Shown: positions 48,737 through 55,383 of the stretch, one piece after another | Layout: each line of letters begins with the position of its first letter | Numbering within the stretch: the stretch's first letter is position 1 | Source of the DNA: Clostridiales bacterium | GTDB lineage: Bacteria > Bacillota > Sulfobacillia > RBS10-35 | Direction: 5' to 3' | Assembly: GCA_018729555.1 (NCBI GenBank) | Contig: JAHHQG010000036.1 | Location: 1 to 55,383, forward strand | DNA: 55,383 nucleotides | Program-made: the position numbers and the translations under genes | The notes under the pieces: model-generated | What the model was told of the DNA's origin: nothing | The model's database searches: none | What the model saw: the letters and a program-made list of their open reading frames with translations, nothing else

Positions 48737-49699
48737 TTGATCCAGGTGGAGAAGCTCGAGAAGCGCTACGGCCCCATCCACGCGGTGAAGGGCATCAGCT
48801 TTGAGGTGAGGGAAGGGGAAATCTTCGGCTTCCTCGGCCCCAACGGGGCCGGCAAAACCACCACCATGAAGATGCTGGCCACCCTGGTGCGCCCCACGGC
48901 GGGGCGGGCCCGGGTGGCGGGGTACGATGTGGCCACCCAGCCTAACGACGTGCGGCGCTCCATCGGCATGGTCTTCCAGGACCCCAGCCTGGACGACCGC
49001 CTCACGGCCTACCAGAACCTGCGCTTCCATGCCATGCTCTACGGCGTTCCCGCCGATGTGGCCCGGCGGCGGATGGAGGAGCTCCTCACCATGGTGGAGC
49101 TCCAGGACCGCCTCCATTCCCGGGTGAAGACCTTCTCCGGAGGCATGCGCCGCCGCTTGGAAATCGCCCGGGGCCTCTTGCACCGGCCCAAAGTCCTGTT
49201 CCTGGACGAGCCCACCGTCGGCCTCGACACCCAGACTCGAAGGAAGATCTGGAGCTACATCCACGAGCTCCGGGAGAAGGAAGGGATCGCTGTCTTCATG
49301 AGCACCCACTACCTGGACGAGGCGGAAAACTGCGATCGCATCGCCATCATGGACCACGGGGAGATCGTGGCCCTGGATACGCCCGATGGTCTCAAATCCA
49401 TGGTGGGAGGCGATGTCATCACCCTGAGCTCTGAAGATCCCGGCGGCCTCCTGACCGCCATCCGGGAGCGCTGGCCCCACCTGCAGGTCCGGCCCGGCCC
49501 CCAGGGCCAGGTGGTGGTGGAGACGGCCGATGGCGCTTCCTGGGTGCCCCGGCTGGTGGAAGCCTTTCCCCAGCACATCCAGGCCGTCACCGTGAGCCGC
49601 CCGTCTCTGGACGATGTCTTCATCAAGTTGACCGGCCGCGCCATCCGCGACGAAGAAGCGTCGGCCGTCGACCGCATGCGCCTTCAGCGGCGCCGTTAA
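48737..49699 (+). CDS. DrrA-type ABC exporter ATP-binding protein
   Basis: 320 residues. Walker A GPNGAGKTTTMK, signature FSGGMRRRLEIARGL, Walker B VLFLDEPTVGLDTQTR, His in STHYLDEAENCDRIA, followed by the ~100-residue C-terminal domain with VTVSRPSLDDVFIKLTGR, typical of DrrA (daunorubicin-type exporters). The start TTG 48737 follows AAAGGAGGC; the frame is open upstream to 48674. A TAGAAT at 48708-48713 is a likely -10. It works with the permease encoded next. Confidence 0.93.
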   Translation: MIQVEKLEKRYGPIHAVKGISFEVREGEIFGFLGPNGAGKTTTMKMLATLVRPTAGRARVAGYDVATQPNDVRRSIGMVFQDPSLDDRLTAYQNLRFHAMLYGVPADVARRRMEELLTMVELQDRLHSRVKTFSGGMRRRLEIARGLLHRPKVLFLDEPTVGLDTQTRRKIWSYIHELREKEGIAVFMSTHYLDEAENCDRIAIMDHGEIVALDTPDGLKSMVGGDVITLSSEDPGGLLTAIRERWPHLQVRPGPQGQVVVETADGASWVPRLVEAFPQHIQAVTVSRPSLDDVFIKLTGRAIRDEEASAVDRMRLQRRR

Positions 49700-49713
49700 T
49701 GGAGGCGAAGAGG

Positions 49714-50529
49714 ATGAACGAGCCTTTGGCTGCCAAAACCATGGCCCACGAACTCCGGGCCGTGTACACCCTCTGGCTCCGGGATATGACCCGTTTTGTC
49801 ACGGAATGGTCCCGCCTCATCGGGGCCCTCGCCCAGCCCCTCATCTTTCTCCTCATCTTTGGAACCGGCCTCGGCAGCACCTTCCGCGGGGGTGCCCTTT
49901 TGCCCCAAGGGTTTTCCTACACTCAGTTCATGTTCCCCGGCATCCTGGGGATGACGGTCCTCTTCACGTCCCTCTTTTCGTCCATCTCCGTCATCTGGGA
50001 CCGGGAATTCGGTTTTCTCAAGGAGATCCTGGTGGCCCCCGTTTCCCAAAGCTCCATCGTCCTGGGAAAGATGCTGGGCGGGGCGACCCAAGCCCTCATC
50101 CAGGGGACCATTCTCCTCATCCTCATGCCCTTTCTGGGTCTCTGGCCGGGGATCCTGGGGGTCTTGAAGCTCTGGCTCATCATGTTCCTCATCGCCATCA
50201 CCCTCACGGGGCTGGGATTGGCCTTGGCCTCCCGTATGAGCAGCATGGAGGGCTTCCAGATGATCATGAACTTCATCGTCATGCCCCTCTGGATGCTCTC
50301 GGGAGCCTTTTTTCCCCTGCAGGGGGTGCCCGGCTGGATGGAGTTCCTCATGAAGATCGACCCCCTCACCTATGCCGTGGATGCCCTGCGGGGCGTCATG
50401 TACGAGGGGAGTCCCATGGCCAAGATCCTGGTGGCCCACAGCTTTTCCTTCGACCTCACGGTGGTGGCCGCCTTGGCCCTCCTGGCCTTCATGCTGGCCT
50501 TGCTCCTTTTCCGCAGAGGTGAAGGATAG
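49714..50529 (+). CDS. DrrB-type ABC-2 exporter permease
   Basis: 271 residues, six membrane segments. Characteristic loop WDREFGFLKEILVAPVSQSS after segment 2 and MPLWMLSGAFFPLQGVPGWM before the last helices. ATG 49714 is chosen because GGAGGCGA lies just before it, although an ATG at 49699 overlapping the ATPase stop is possible. The cargo is unknown; relatives export antibiotics, lipids or polysaccharide precursors. Confidence 0.92.
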   Translation: MNEPLAAKTMAHELRAVYTLWLRDMTRFVTEWSRLIGALAQPLIFLLIFGTGLGSTFRGGALLPQGFSYTQFMFPGILGMTVLFTSLFSSISVIWDREFGFLKEILVAPVSQSSIVLGKMLGGATQALIQGTILLILMPFLGLWPGILGVLKLWLIMFLIAITLTGLGLALASRMSSMEGFQMIMNFIVMPLWMLSGAFFPLQGVPGWMEFLMKIDPLTYAVDALRGVMYEGSPMAKILVAHSFSFDLTVVAALALLAFMLALLLFRRGEG

Positions 50530-50551
50530 AGGGTGGAAGGGGGAACCCACG

Positions 50552-51700
50552 TTGACTAAGGTGGATGTGGCCATCATCGGGGGAGGCGTCATCGGGGCCA
50601 GCATCGCCTGGCACCTCCTGGAGCTGAAGCCCGATCTGGCCGTGGCCATCATCGAGAAGGACCCTTCGTACCAGGAAAGCTCCACCCCCCGGAGCGCCGG
50701 GGGGATCCGCCGCCTCTTCACAAAAGAAGTCCACATCCGGCTGAGCCAATACAGCCTGGAGATCTATCGGAACTTTTCCCGCACCTTGGGCCAGGAGATC
50801 TCCTTTCGACCCTACGGGTACCTGTTCCTCGCCCGGAAGGAATCCTGGCCCTCGCTGAAGGCGGCCCATGATCTCCAACGGTCGTTGGGCGTGACGGCCG
50901 AGCTTTTATCTCCCGCCCAGATCCGGGAGATCATCCCCGAGCTCAAGGTCGACGACCTGGAAGGCGGGCTCTACGGCCGGGGGGACGGTTACATGGACCC
51001 CTACGCGGTGATGCAGGGGTACCTCCGGCGGGCGAAGGAAAAGGGCGCCCTCTACCTGGAGGATGAAGCCACCTCTTTTGTTCTGGAAGGAGGCTCCATC
51101 CGGGGGGTGGGCCTGGCATCGGGAAAGGAGATCCAAGCCTCGGCGGTGGTGAACGCCGGAGGAGCCTGGGGAGCCGACCTCAGCCGCCGGATGGGCTACC
51201 CCCTTCCCGTGGTGCCCCTTCCCCGGCAGGTCTTCGTCCTCCAGCCGGGCATCCCGTTCCAAAACCACCTTCCCCTCACCATCGATCCCACAGGGGTCTA
51301 TTTTCGGGAAGAAGGGCAAAAGATCATCGCCGGGTATTCGGAAGAGCGGGAGCCCAGCTTTGAGCTCACCTGGGACCCCCGCTTTTTCGAAGAGCATATC
51401 TGGCCTGTCCTGGCTGAACGGGCGCCCAACCTGGAGGCCCTTCGCCTGGAGCGAGGGTGGGCAGGGATCTACGACGATCACATCCACGACCACAGCGCCC
51501 TTCTGGGGCCCCACCCGGAGCTCCAGGGCTACTATGTCGCCCTGGGCTTCAGCGGCCATGGCCTTCAGCACGCCCCGGCGGTGGGCATCGGCATGGCGGA
51601 ATGGATCCTCCGGGGAGCGCCCCAGACGGTGGACCTGACGCCCTTGACGGTGGAGCGCCTCTGGACGAAGAACTGGGTCCGGGAAGAAGCCATCGTGTAG
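50552..51700 (+). CDS. FAD-dependent amino-acid oxidoreductase (DAO/FOXRED1-like)
   Basis: 382-residue DAO-fold flavoprotein. Dinucleotide site VDVAIIGGGVIGASIAWHLL at the N-terminus, SAGGIRRLFTKE, YMDPYAVMQGYLRRAKEKGA, VVNAGGAWGADLSRR, and the C-terminal flavin site GFSGHGLQHAPAVGIGMAEW. Relatives oxidise glycine, sarcosine or proline-type amines, or act as dehydrogenases in the respiratory chain. Start TTG 50552 with GGAAGGGGGA upstream. It ends 11 bp before a dead two-component system. Confidence 0.9.
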   Translation: MTKVDVAIIGGGVIGASIAWHLLELKPDLAVAIIEKDPSYQESSTPRSAGGIRRLFTKEVHIRLSQYSLEIYRNFSRTLGQEISFRPYGYLFLARKESWPSLKAAHDLQRSLGVTAELLSPAQIREIIPELKVDDLEGGLYGRGDGYMDPYAVMQGYLRRAKEKGALYLEDEATSFVLEGGSIRGVGLASGKEIQASAVVNAGGAWGADLSRRMGYPLPVVPLPRQVFVLQPGIPFQNHLPLTIDPTGVYFREEGQKIIAGYSEEREPSFELTWDPRFFEEHIWPVLAERAPNLEALRLERGWAGIYDDHIHDHSALLGPHPELQGYYVALGFSGHGLQHAPAVGIGMAEWILRGAPQTVDLTPLTVERLWTKNWVREEAIV

Positions 51701-51711
51701 GAGGGAGCTCC

Positions 51712-52038
51712 TTGGATCAGGAACCCCGGCTTCTCCTGGTGGAGGATGATGACGGGTTTGCCTGCCACCTTCCGATGGAGCTCACCCTCGACCTCGGCAG
51801 CCGGGAAGCCAAAGTCAGGGGAAAGGTCCTCAACCTCACCCGCCGGGAGTTGGACCTCTTGCACCACCTCCGCCTCAGGGCTAGGCCCTCAGCCGGGAGA
51901 CTATTTTGGAGGCCGTCAGGGGATATGCCAACGTGGTGGACGTCTATACCGGGTACCTTGGGAAAAAGCTGGGGCCGGCCGCCCGCCCGCTACCTCCAGA
52001 CGGTCCGGGACATGTGTCGGCTGCAGGTGAAGCCATGA
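51712..52038 (+). pseudogene. decayed OmpR-family response regulator
   Basis: Starts well (AGGAGG, TTG 51712, MDQEPRLLLVEDD, the receiver N-terminus), but about 100 residues of receiver domain are missing. The winged-helix output domain follows (ELTLDLGSREAKVRGKVLNL, TRRELDLLHHL). It is then split by at least two frameshifts: LSRETILEAVRGYANVVDVY reads in another frame at 51890-51950, and ARYLQTVRDMCRLQVKP returns at the end. Its stop overlaps the ATG of the next remnant (ATGA), the usual regulator-kinase arrangement. Confidence 0.8.
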
Positions 52039-52488
52039 GGCTCTCCATCCGCCCAGGGCTTCTCATCATGGCCCTCCTGGCCGGCCGCCGCCATGCTCGT
52101 CGGCGGCCGTTTGGTCTACACCCCTCCGCACCCATTTGGAGCGCCTGGCCCAGCAGCAAGGCCAGGCCTTCTTCTACGCCCTTTCCCAGGGCCACGGGGA
52201 GGGGGAAGGGCCGGGCCAGGCGGATCCCCACGACGAAGGGATCTTCAGCGCCCTTCCCCTGGGCTACCTCCTCAACATCTTCAGGGAAAGGAGGTAGCCT
52301 CTACCCTCCCGGCGGTTCCTCCCCACGAAGGCCTTTACCCAGTGGGGGAGGCTGGCTATCGGGTCCTCTGGTGGAACGAGGGAGGTAATCGATCCCACCT
52401 GGCTGTCCCCTTCTCCGATGCCGAAGCCTTTCTCCGCCAGCGCTTTCTCCTCATCGGCCTGGCGGTAGAAGGCCGACCCCGACGATGA
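52035..52488 (+). pseudogene. decayed sensor kinase, N-terminal sensor part only
   Basis: After MRLSIRPGLLIMALLAG (first membrane helix) the frame shifts. HLERLAQQQGQAFFYALSQG ... IFSALPLGYLLNIFRE reads from about 52138 to a stop near 52298. A third frame then gives YPVGEAGYRVLWWNEGGNRS and AEAFLRQRFLLIGLAVEG, probably the end of the external sensor domain and the second helix. No HisKA or ATPase domain remains. Confidence 0.65.
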
Positions 52489-52555
52489 GCACGAAGGCGC
52501 TGAAGGCCCTGAAGGTGCCGAAGCGGAAGACGGCGAGTAAGGGATTCCCCGCCAC

Positions 52556-52587
52556 GGAAGAGCTCCCCTCACGGGAGCTCTTCCTTT
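52556..52587 (+). terminator. Rho-independent terminator before the GT2 gene
   Basis: A perfect 12-bp stem GGAAGAGCTCCC / GGGAGCTCTTCC with loop CTCAC and a TTT tail. Confidence 0.85.
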
Positions 52588-52637
52588 GGCCAGTTTCTTC
52601 CTGACCCCTCGGCGGTTTATCATCGAGGCGTGGGGCG

Positions 52638-53987
52638 ATGGGACCAATGAGCCTTTTAGCGGTGACGGCCGCCCTCGGGTTCACCCTCTACCAGCCGGGA
52701 AGCAATGCCCCCGCTTTCGTGTGGAAGGAGTTTCTCCATGGGCTGATCTTCCATGATCTCTTTTGGGTGTCCTTCATCCTTAGCAGTTTCATCCTGGCGT
52801 GGGACCTCACCATCGGCGTCCTGGGCCTCTGGGCGGCGAAGCGGACAAAGCCCCGGGAAGGCGGAGCATGGGCGCCCGGCCATCGCTTCGCCTTTCTCAT
52901 CCCGGCCCACAACGAGGAGAAGGTCATCGGCTATCTCCTGGATTCCCTCTCCAGCTTGGACTACCCGGATACCCTTTTCGATGTCTACGTGGCAGCCGAC
53001 CGCTGCACCGATGGGACGGCAGAGGTGGCTCGGGAAAAGGGCGCTTTTGTCATCGAACGTGAGGGCGGCCAAGGCGGGAAGACCTGGAACGTCCGCCATG
53101 CCCTCCGGGTGATCCCCTTAGAGGCTTATGACGCCCTGGTGATCATCGATGCCGACAACCTGGTGGATCCCGGTTTCCTGAAGGCCATGGATCGGTTTCT
53201 TACCCTTCATCCCGAGGCTCAGGCGGTACAGGGCTACGTGGATGTCAAAAATCCCAGGGACGGGTGGATTCCCCGGGCCATGGCCCTCTCCTACTGGCTC
53301 ACCAACTCCCTTTGGCAGGATGCCCGGGAGAAGCTGGGGTTGTCGCCCACCCTGGGCGGCACCGGGATGGTATTCCGCACATCCTACCTCTTGCGGCGGG
53401 GCTGGCAGGCCCGCAGCCTGACGGAGGACCTGGAGTTGTATGCGGAGCTGGTGGCTCAGGGAGACCGGGTTTACTGGTGCCACGAAGCGCGGGTCTATGA
53501 TGAGAAACCCAACCGGATTCGGTCGTCCTACCGCCAGCGGGTCCGCTGGTACCAGGGCCATTTCTTCGTCTTCTGGACCTACGGGCTTTCGGTGTTGAAG
53601 CGGGTCTGGAGGGGCCACGGGCTGGAACGCCTCCGAGCCCTGGATACGTTTTTCTATCTGGCGGCGCCCTGGAACCGCTTGCTCTTAGGGCTTTTGGCTC
53701 TGGGTCTCATCGATCGTTTTTCGGTTTGGAGCGTGGTCTACAGCCTCTTTTTCATGGTCCTTAGCGCCGCCGGCGCCACCAAGGCCAGGTTTGGGAAGGT
53801 GCGGGTGGAATGGATCTTTTGGTCCTGGGCAGCCCTTCTCTACGCCTTCATGTGGTTCCCCGTCGCATTGGAAGCCCTCTTTAAGTGGCGGGACCAGAGC
53901 ACATGGGTGAAGACGGAACACACCGCCCAGATGGGAATGGAAGCGGTGCTGCCTTCCCGCAAGGACACCTTCCTGGTAGAAAGGTAG
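52638..53987 (+). CDS. membrane glycosyltransferase family 2 protein
   Basis: 449-residue processive-type GT2. Two N-terminal helices (about residues 28-62), then the GT-A domain: FLIPAHNEEKVIGYLLDSLS, YVAADRCTDGTAEVAREKGA, IDADNLVDPGF (DxD), TEDLEL, and the QRVRWYQGH (QxxRW) motif of cellulose- and hyaluronan-synthase-like enzymes. Three to four C-terminal helices follow. It would build or export an extracellular polysaccharide from nucleotide sugars; which one is unknown. Start ATG 52638, with a weak GAGGCG upstream; ATG 52650 is possible. Confidence 0.9.
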   Translation: MGPMSLLAVTAALGFTLYQPGSNAPAFVWKEFLHGLIFHDLFWVSFILSSFILAWDLTIGVLGLWAAKRTKPREGGAWAPGHRFAFLIPAHNEEKVIGYLLDSLSSLDYPDTLFDVYVAADRCTDGTAEVAREKGAFVIEREGGQGGKTWNVRHALRVIPLEAYDALVIIDADNLVDPGFLKAMDRFLTLHPEAQAVQGYVDVKNPRDGWIPRAMALSYWLTNSLWQDAREKLGLSPTLGGTGMVFRTSYLLRRGWQARSLTEDLELYAELVAQGDRVYWCHEARVYDEKPNRIRSSYRQRVRWYQGHFFVFWTYGLSVLKRVWRGHGLERLRALDTFFYLAAPWNRLLLGLLALGLIDRFSVWSVVYSLFFMVLSAAGATKARFGKVRVEWIFWSWAALLYAFMWFPVALEALFKWRDQSTWVKTEHTAQMGMEAVLPSRKDTFLVER

Positions 53988-54015
53988 GCTCCGGCCACCA
54001 GAAGCCCTTGCGGCC

Positions 54016-55345
54016 TTATTCCCTCAGCCGGGAAAAGGCCCATGCCCAGCGCAAAAGATCTCTTTCCTTCTCCCAAGGGCCCATCCACTGAAGGCCCAGA
54101 GGTAGCCCCTCTTTGCTGAGGCCGAAGGGAATGCTCAGGGCGGGAAACCCTGCTACGTTGGCGGGAACTGTATGCCGGATGAAGGGTGAGGAAGGTATCC
54201 ACCGGTTGGCCGTTGAGGTCCATCTGGACATGCTGTTCCAGGGGAACGGCCGGGCTAGGGGTGGTGGGGGCGAGGAGGACGTCAGCTTTCTGGAAGGCTT
54301 CCCGAAAGTTCTCCTGGATGCGGCGGCGGGTCTTACGGAGGGCTTGGAGGTAGCGGGTGGCCGGAATTGGGGGTTCTGCTGCCCCCTGAAATACCGCCCT
54401 TACATCCGGCCCAAGGACCTCCAGACGATCTTCCAACCGGGTACCCGGAGCCACTTCTTCCAGCCGCTCCTGGATGAGTACCCAGGCTTCCGGAACCACC
54501 ACATCGAAGCCGCAGGCTATGGCTTCTTCCACCGAGGGGATCTCCATCTCAAAGATTTCTGCGCCGGCATCTTCCAGCTCCTTGCGGGTCTTCTCCATCA
54601 TGTGGGCCACATCGGGATGAAGGTCTTGGGCAAGGTAGCCGCCAAGGAAGCCGACTCTTAGACCTCGAAGGACCCCAGGTTCGGGTCCCACCGGGGCCAC
54701 CGGTTCGCCCGTCAAAAGGCCGTAGATGTAAGCGACGTCTTCCACCGTTGGTGCCATGGGTCCTGCCGTATCCTGGGTCCAAGAGAGCCCCAACATACCG
54801 CGGGTTGAAATCTTCCCCACGGTGGGCTTCAAACCCACCAGGCCGGTAAGGGCCGATGGGATGCGGATGGAACCTCCGGTATCGCTTCCCAGTGCAAAGG
54901 GAACCAGACCTGCCGCCACAGCGGCGGCACTCCCTCCGCTGGAGCCTCCTGCTATGTGGTCCAGACGATAGGGATTGCGCACTGGGCCGAAATGGGGGTT
55001 GACCGATGTGATGCCAAAGCTCAGCTCATGCTGATGGGTTTTTCCCAAAAGGCGGCCACCTTGGGTACGCAAAAGGGCCACGATGTCAGCATCGTGTGGC
55101 CTCTTATGGGGTGGAAAGACCTGGCTTCCTCCTGTGGTGGCCAACCCCGCCACATCGAAAATGTCCTTGACGGCAAAGGGAAGTCCTTTCAAAGGGCTCT
55201 CCAGCCGTAGTTCTTCTTGGGGTTCATCGAGGGTGAGAAGGAAGGCACCCACTTCCGGGTTCAGGGCTTCGACCCGTTCCCGGAACATGGTCCAGAGCTC
55301 CTCCGCCGAAAGCTCTCGCCTCTCGAGAAGGTTCAGAAGGTCCAT
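54016..55345 (-). pseudogene. amidase-signature enzyme with a late frameshift
   Basis: Amidase family hydrolase with the Ser-Ser-Lys triad visible: Lys in FAVKDIFDVAG, cis-Ser and nucleophile Ser in GGSSGGSAAAVAAG and GSDTGGSIRIPS. After DTFLT (about 54185) the annotated frame becomes nonsense and runs to 53840, over the end of the neighbouring gene. The family C-terminus PANVAGFPALSIPFGLSKEG ... LLRWAWAF is in the next frame and stops at 54016, just after the GT2 gene. One extra base in the CCC (plus-strand GGG, 54184-54186) explains it. All catalytic residues lie before the break; a sequencing error is possible. Start ATG 55345. Confidence 0.82.
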
Positions 55346-55383
55346 GACGGTCAGCGATGCGAGGTCAACATGAGGCCCTTGCA

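Overview
The window looks like chromosomal DNA of a GC-rich, aerobic, probably thermophilic Gram-positive bacterium of the Bacillota (Thermaerobacter, Symbiobacterium or Hydrogenibacillus-like lineages come to mind; the genus cannot be fixed from this sequence). Reasons: strong GGAGG ribosome sites with many TTG and GTG starts, a caa3-type oxidase whose subunit II is a lipoprotein fused to cytochrome c, Gmad2/PrcB-type and ZnuA lipoproteins, an LplJ-type lipoate ligase pair, and IS200/IS605 and IS607 elements. No rRNA, tRNA or CRISPR array was seen.

Layout. 1-4.1 kb: two tandem lipoate-protein ligases, a short aspartokinase without ACT domains, and an ABC-2 exporter pair. 4.3-13.6 kb: a histidine-utilisation neighbourhood (hutU, hutI, hutG; no hutH here) interleaved with an aldo/keto reductase, an M20 carbamoylase, rarA, a DUF1861 protein and an enoyl-CoA hydratase. 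13.7-15.4 kb: a DHA2 drug exporter closed by a strong terminator. 16-20.6 kb: a lipid/envelope operon of visibly higher GC (FabH paralogue, patatin phospholipase, glycosyltransferase, DedA-type protein) behind a decayed regulator gene. 20.9-26.4 kb: an oligoendopeptidase F gene split by a 3,743-bp composite of an IS200/IS605 element with an IS607-type element lodged between its left end and its tnpA. Removing 21788-25530 restores a 599-codon pepF exactly.

27-34 kb: an NAD-dependent epimerase, an MFS carrier, a membrane-anchored methyltransferase, a HAD phosphatase, an nfeD-stomatin pair, a second DHA2 exporter and a PrcB/Gmad2 lipoprotein. 34.2-37.2 kb: a zinc operon (znuC-znuB-zur-znuA) with a palindromic operator candidate. 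37.6-40.1 kb: an ECF S-component-like protein, an IclR regulator with a perfect 19-bp palindrome over its -10 box, and a two-domain class II aldolase protein. 40.2-47.5 kb: an MFS exporter and the respiratory block ctaC-D-E-F plus ctaB. 47.5-52.5 kb: an intact GntR/RCK_C (BusR-like) regulator beside the wreck of an osmoprotectant transporter, a DrrAB-type ABC exporter, an FAD oxidoreductase and a decayed two-component system. 52.6-55.3 kb: a membrane glycosyltransferase and a frameshifted amidase.

The main non-genic signal is a family of three short elements (26.5, 37.3 and 45.8 kb). Each ends in an IS605-type right-end/TnpB guide-RNA hairpin but carries no transposase or nuclease. Two of them differ by one base over 262 bp. 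With the two TnpB genes in pepF they make this window rich in RNA-guided transposon machinery. A second cross-locus pattern is a -10 box placed exactly six bases before ATG at four genes, which predicts leaderless transcripts.
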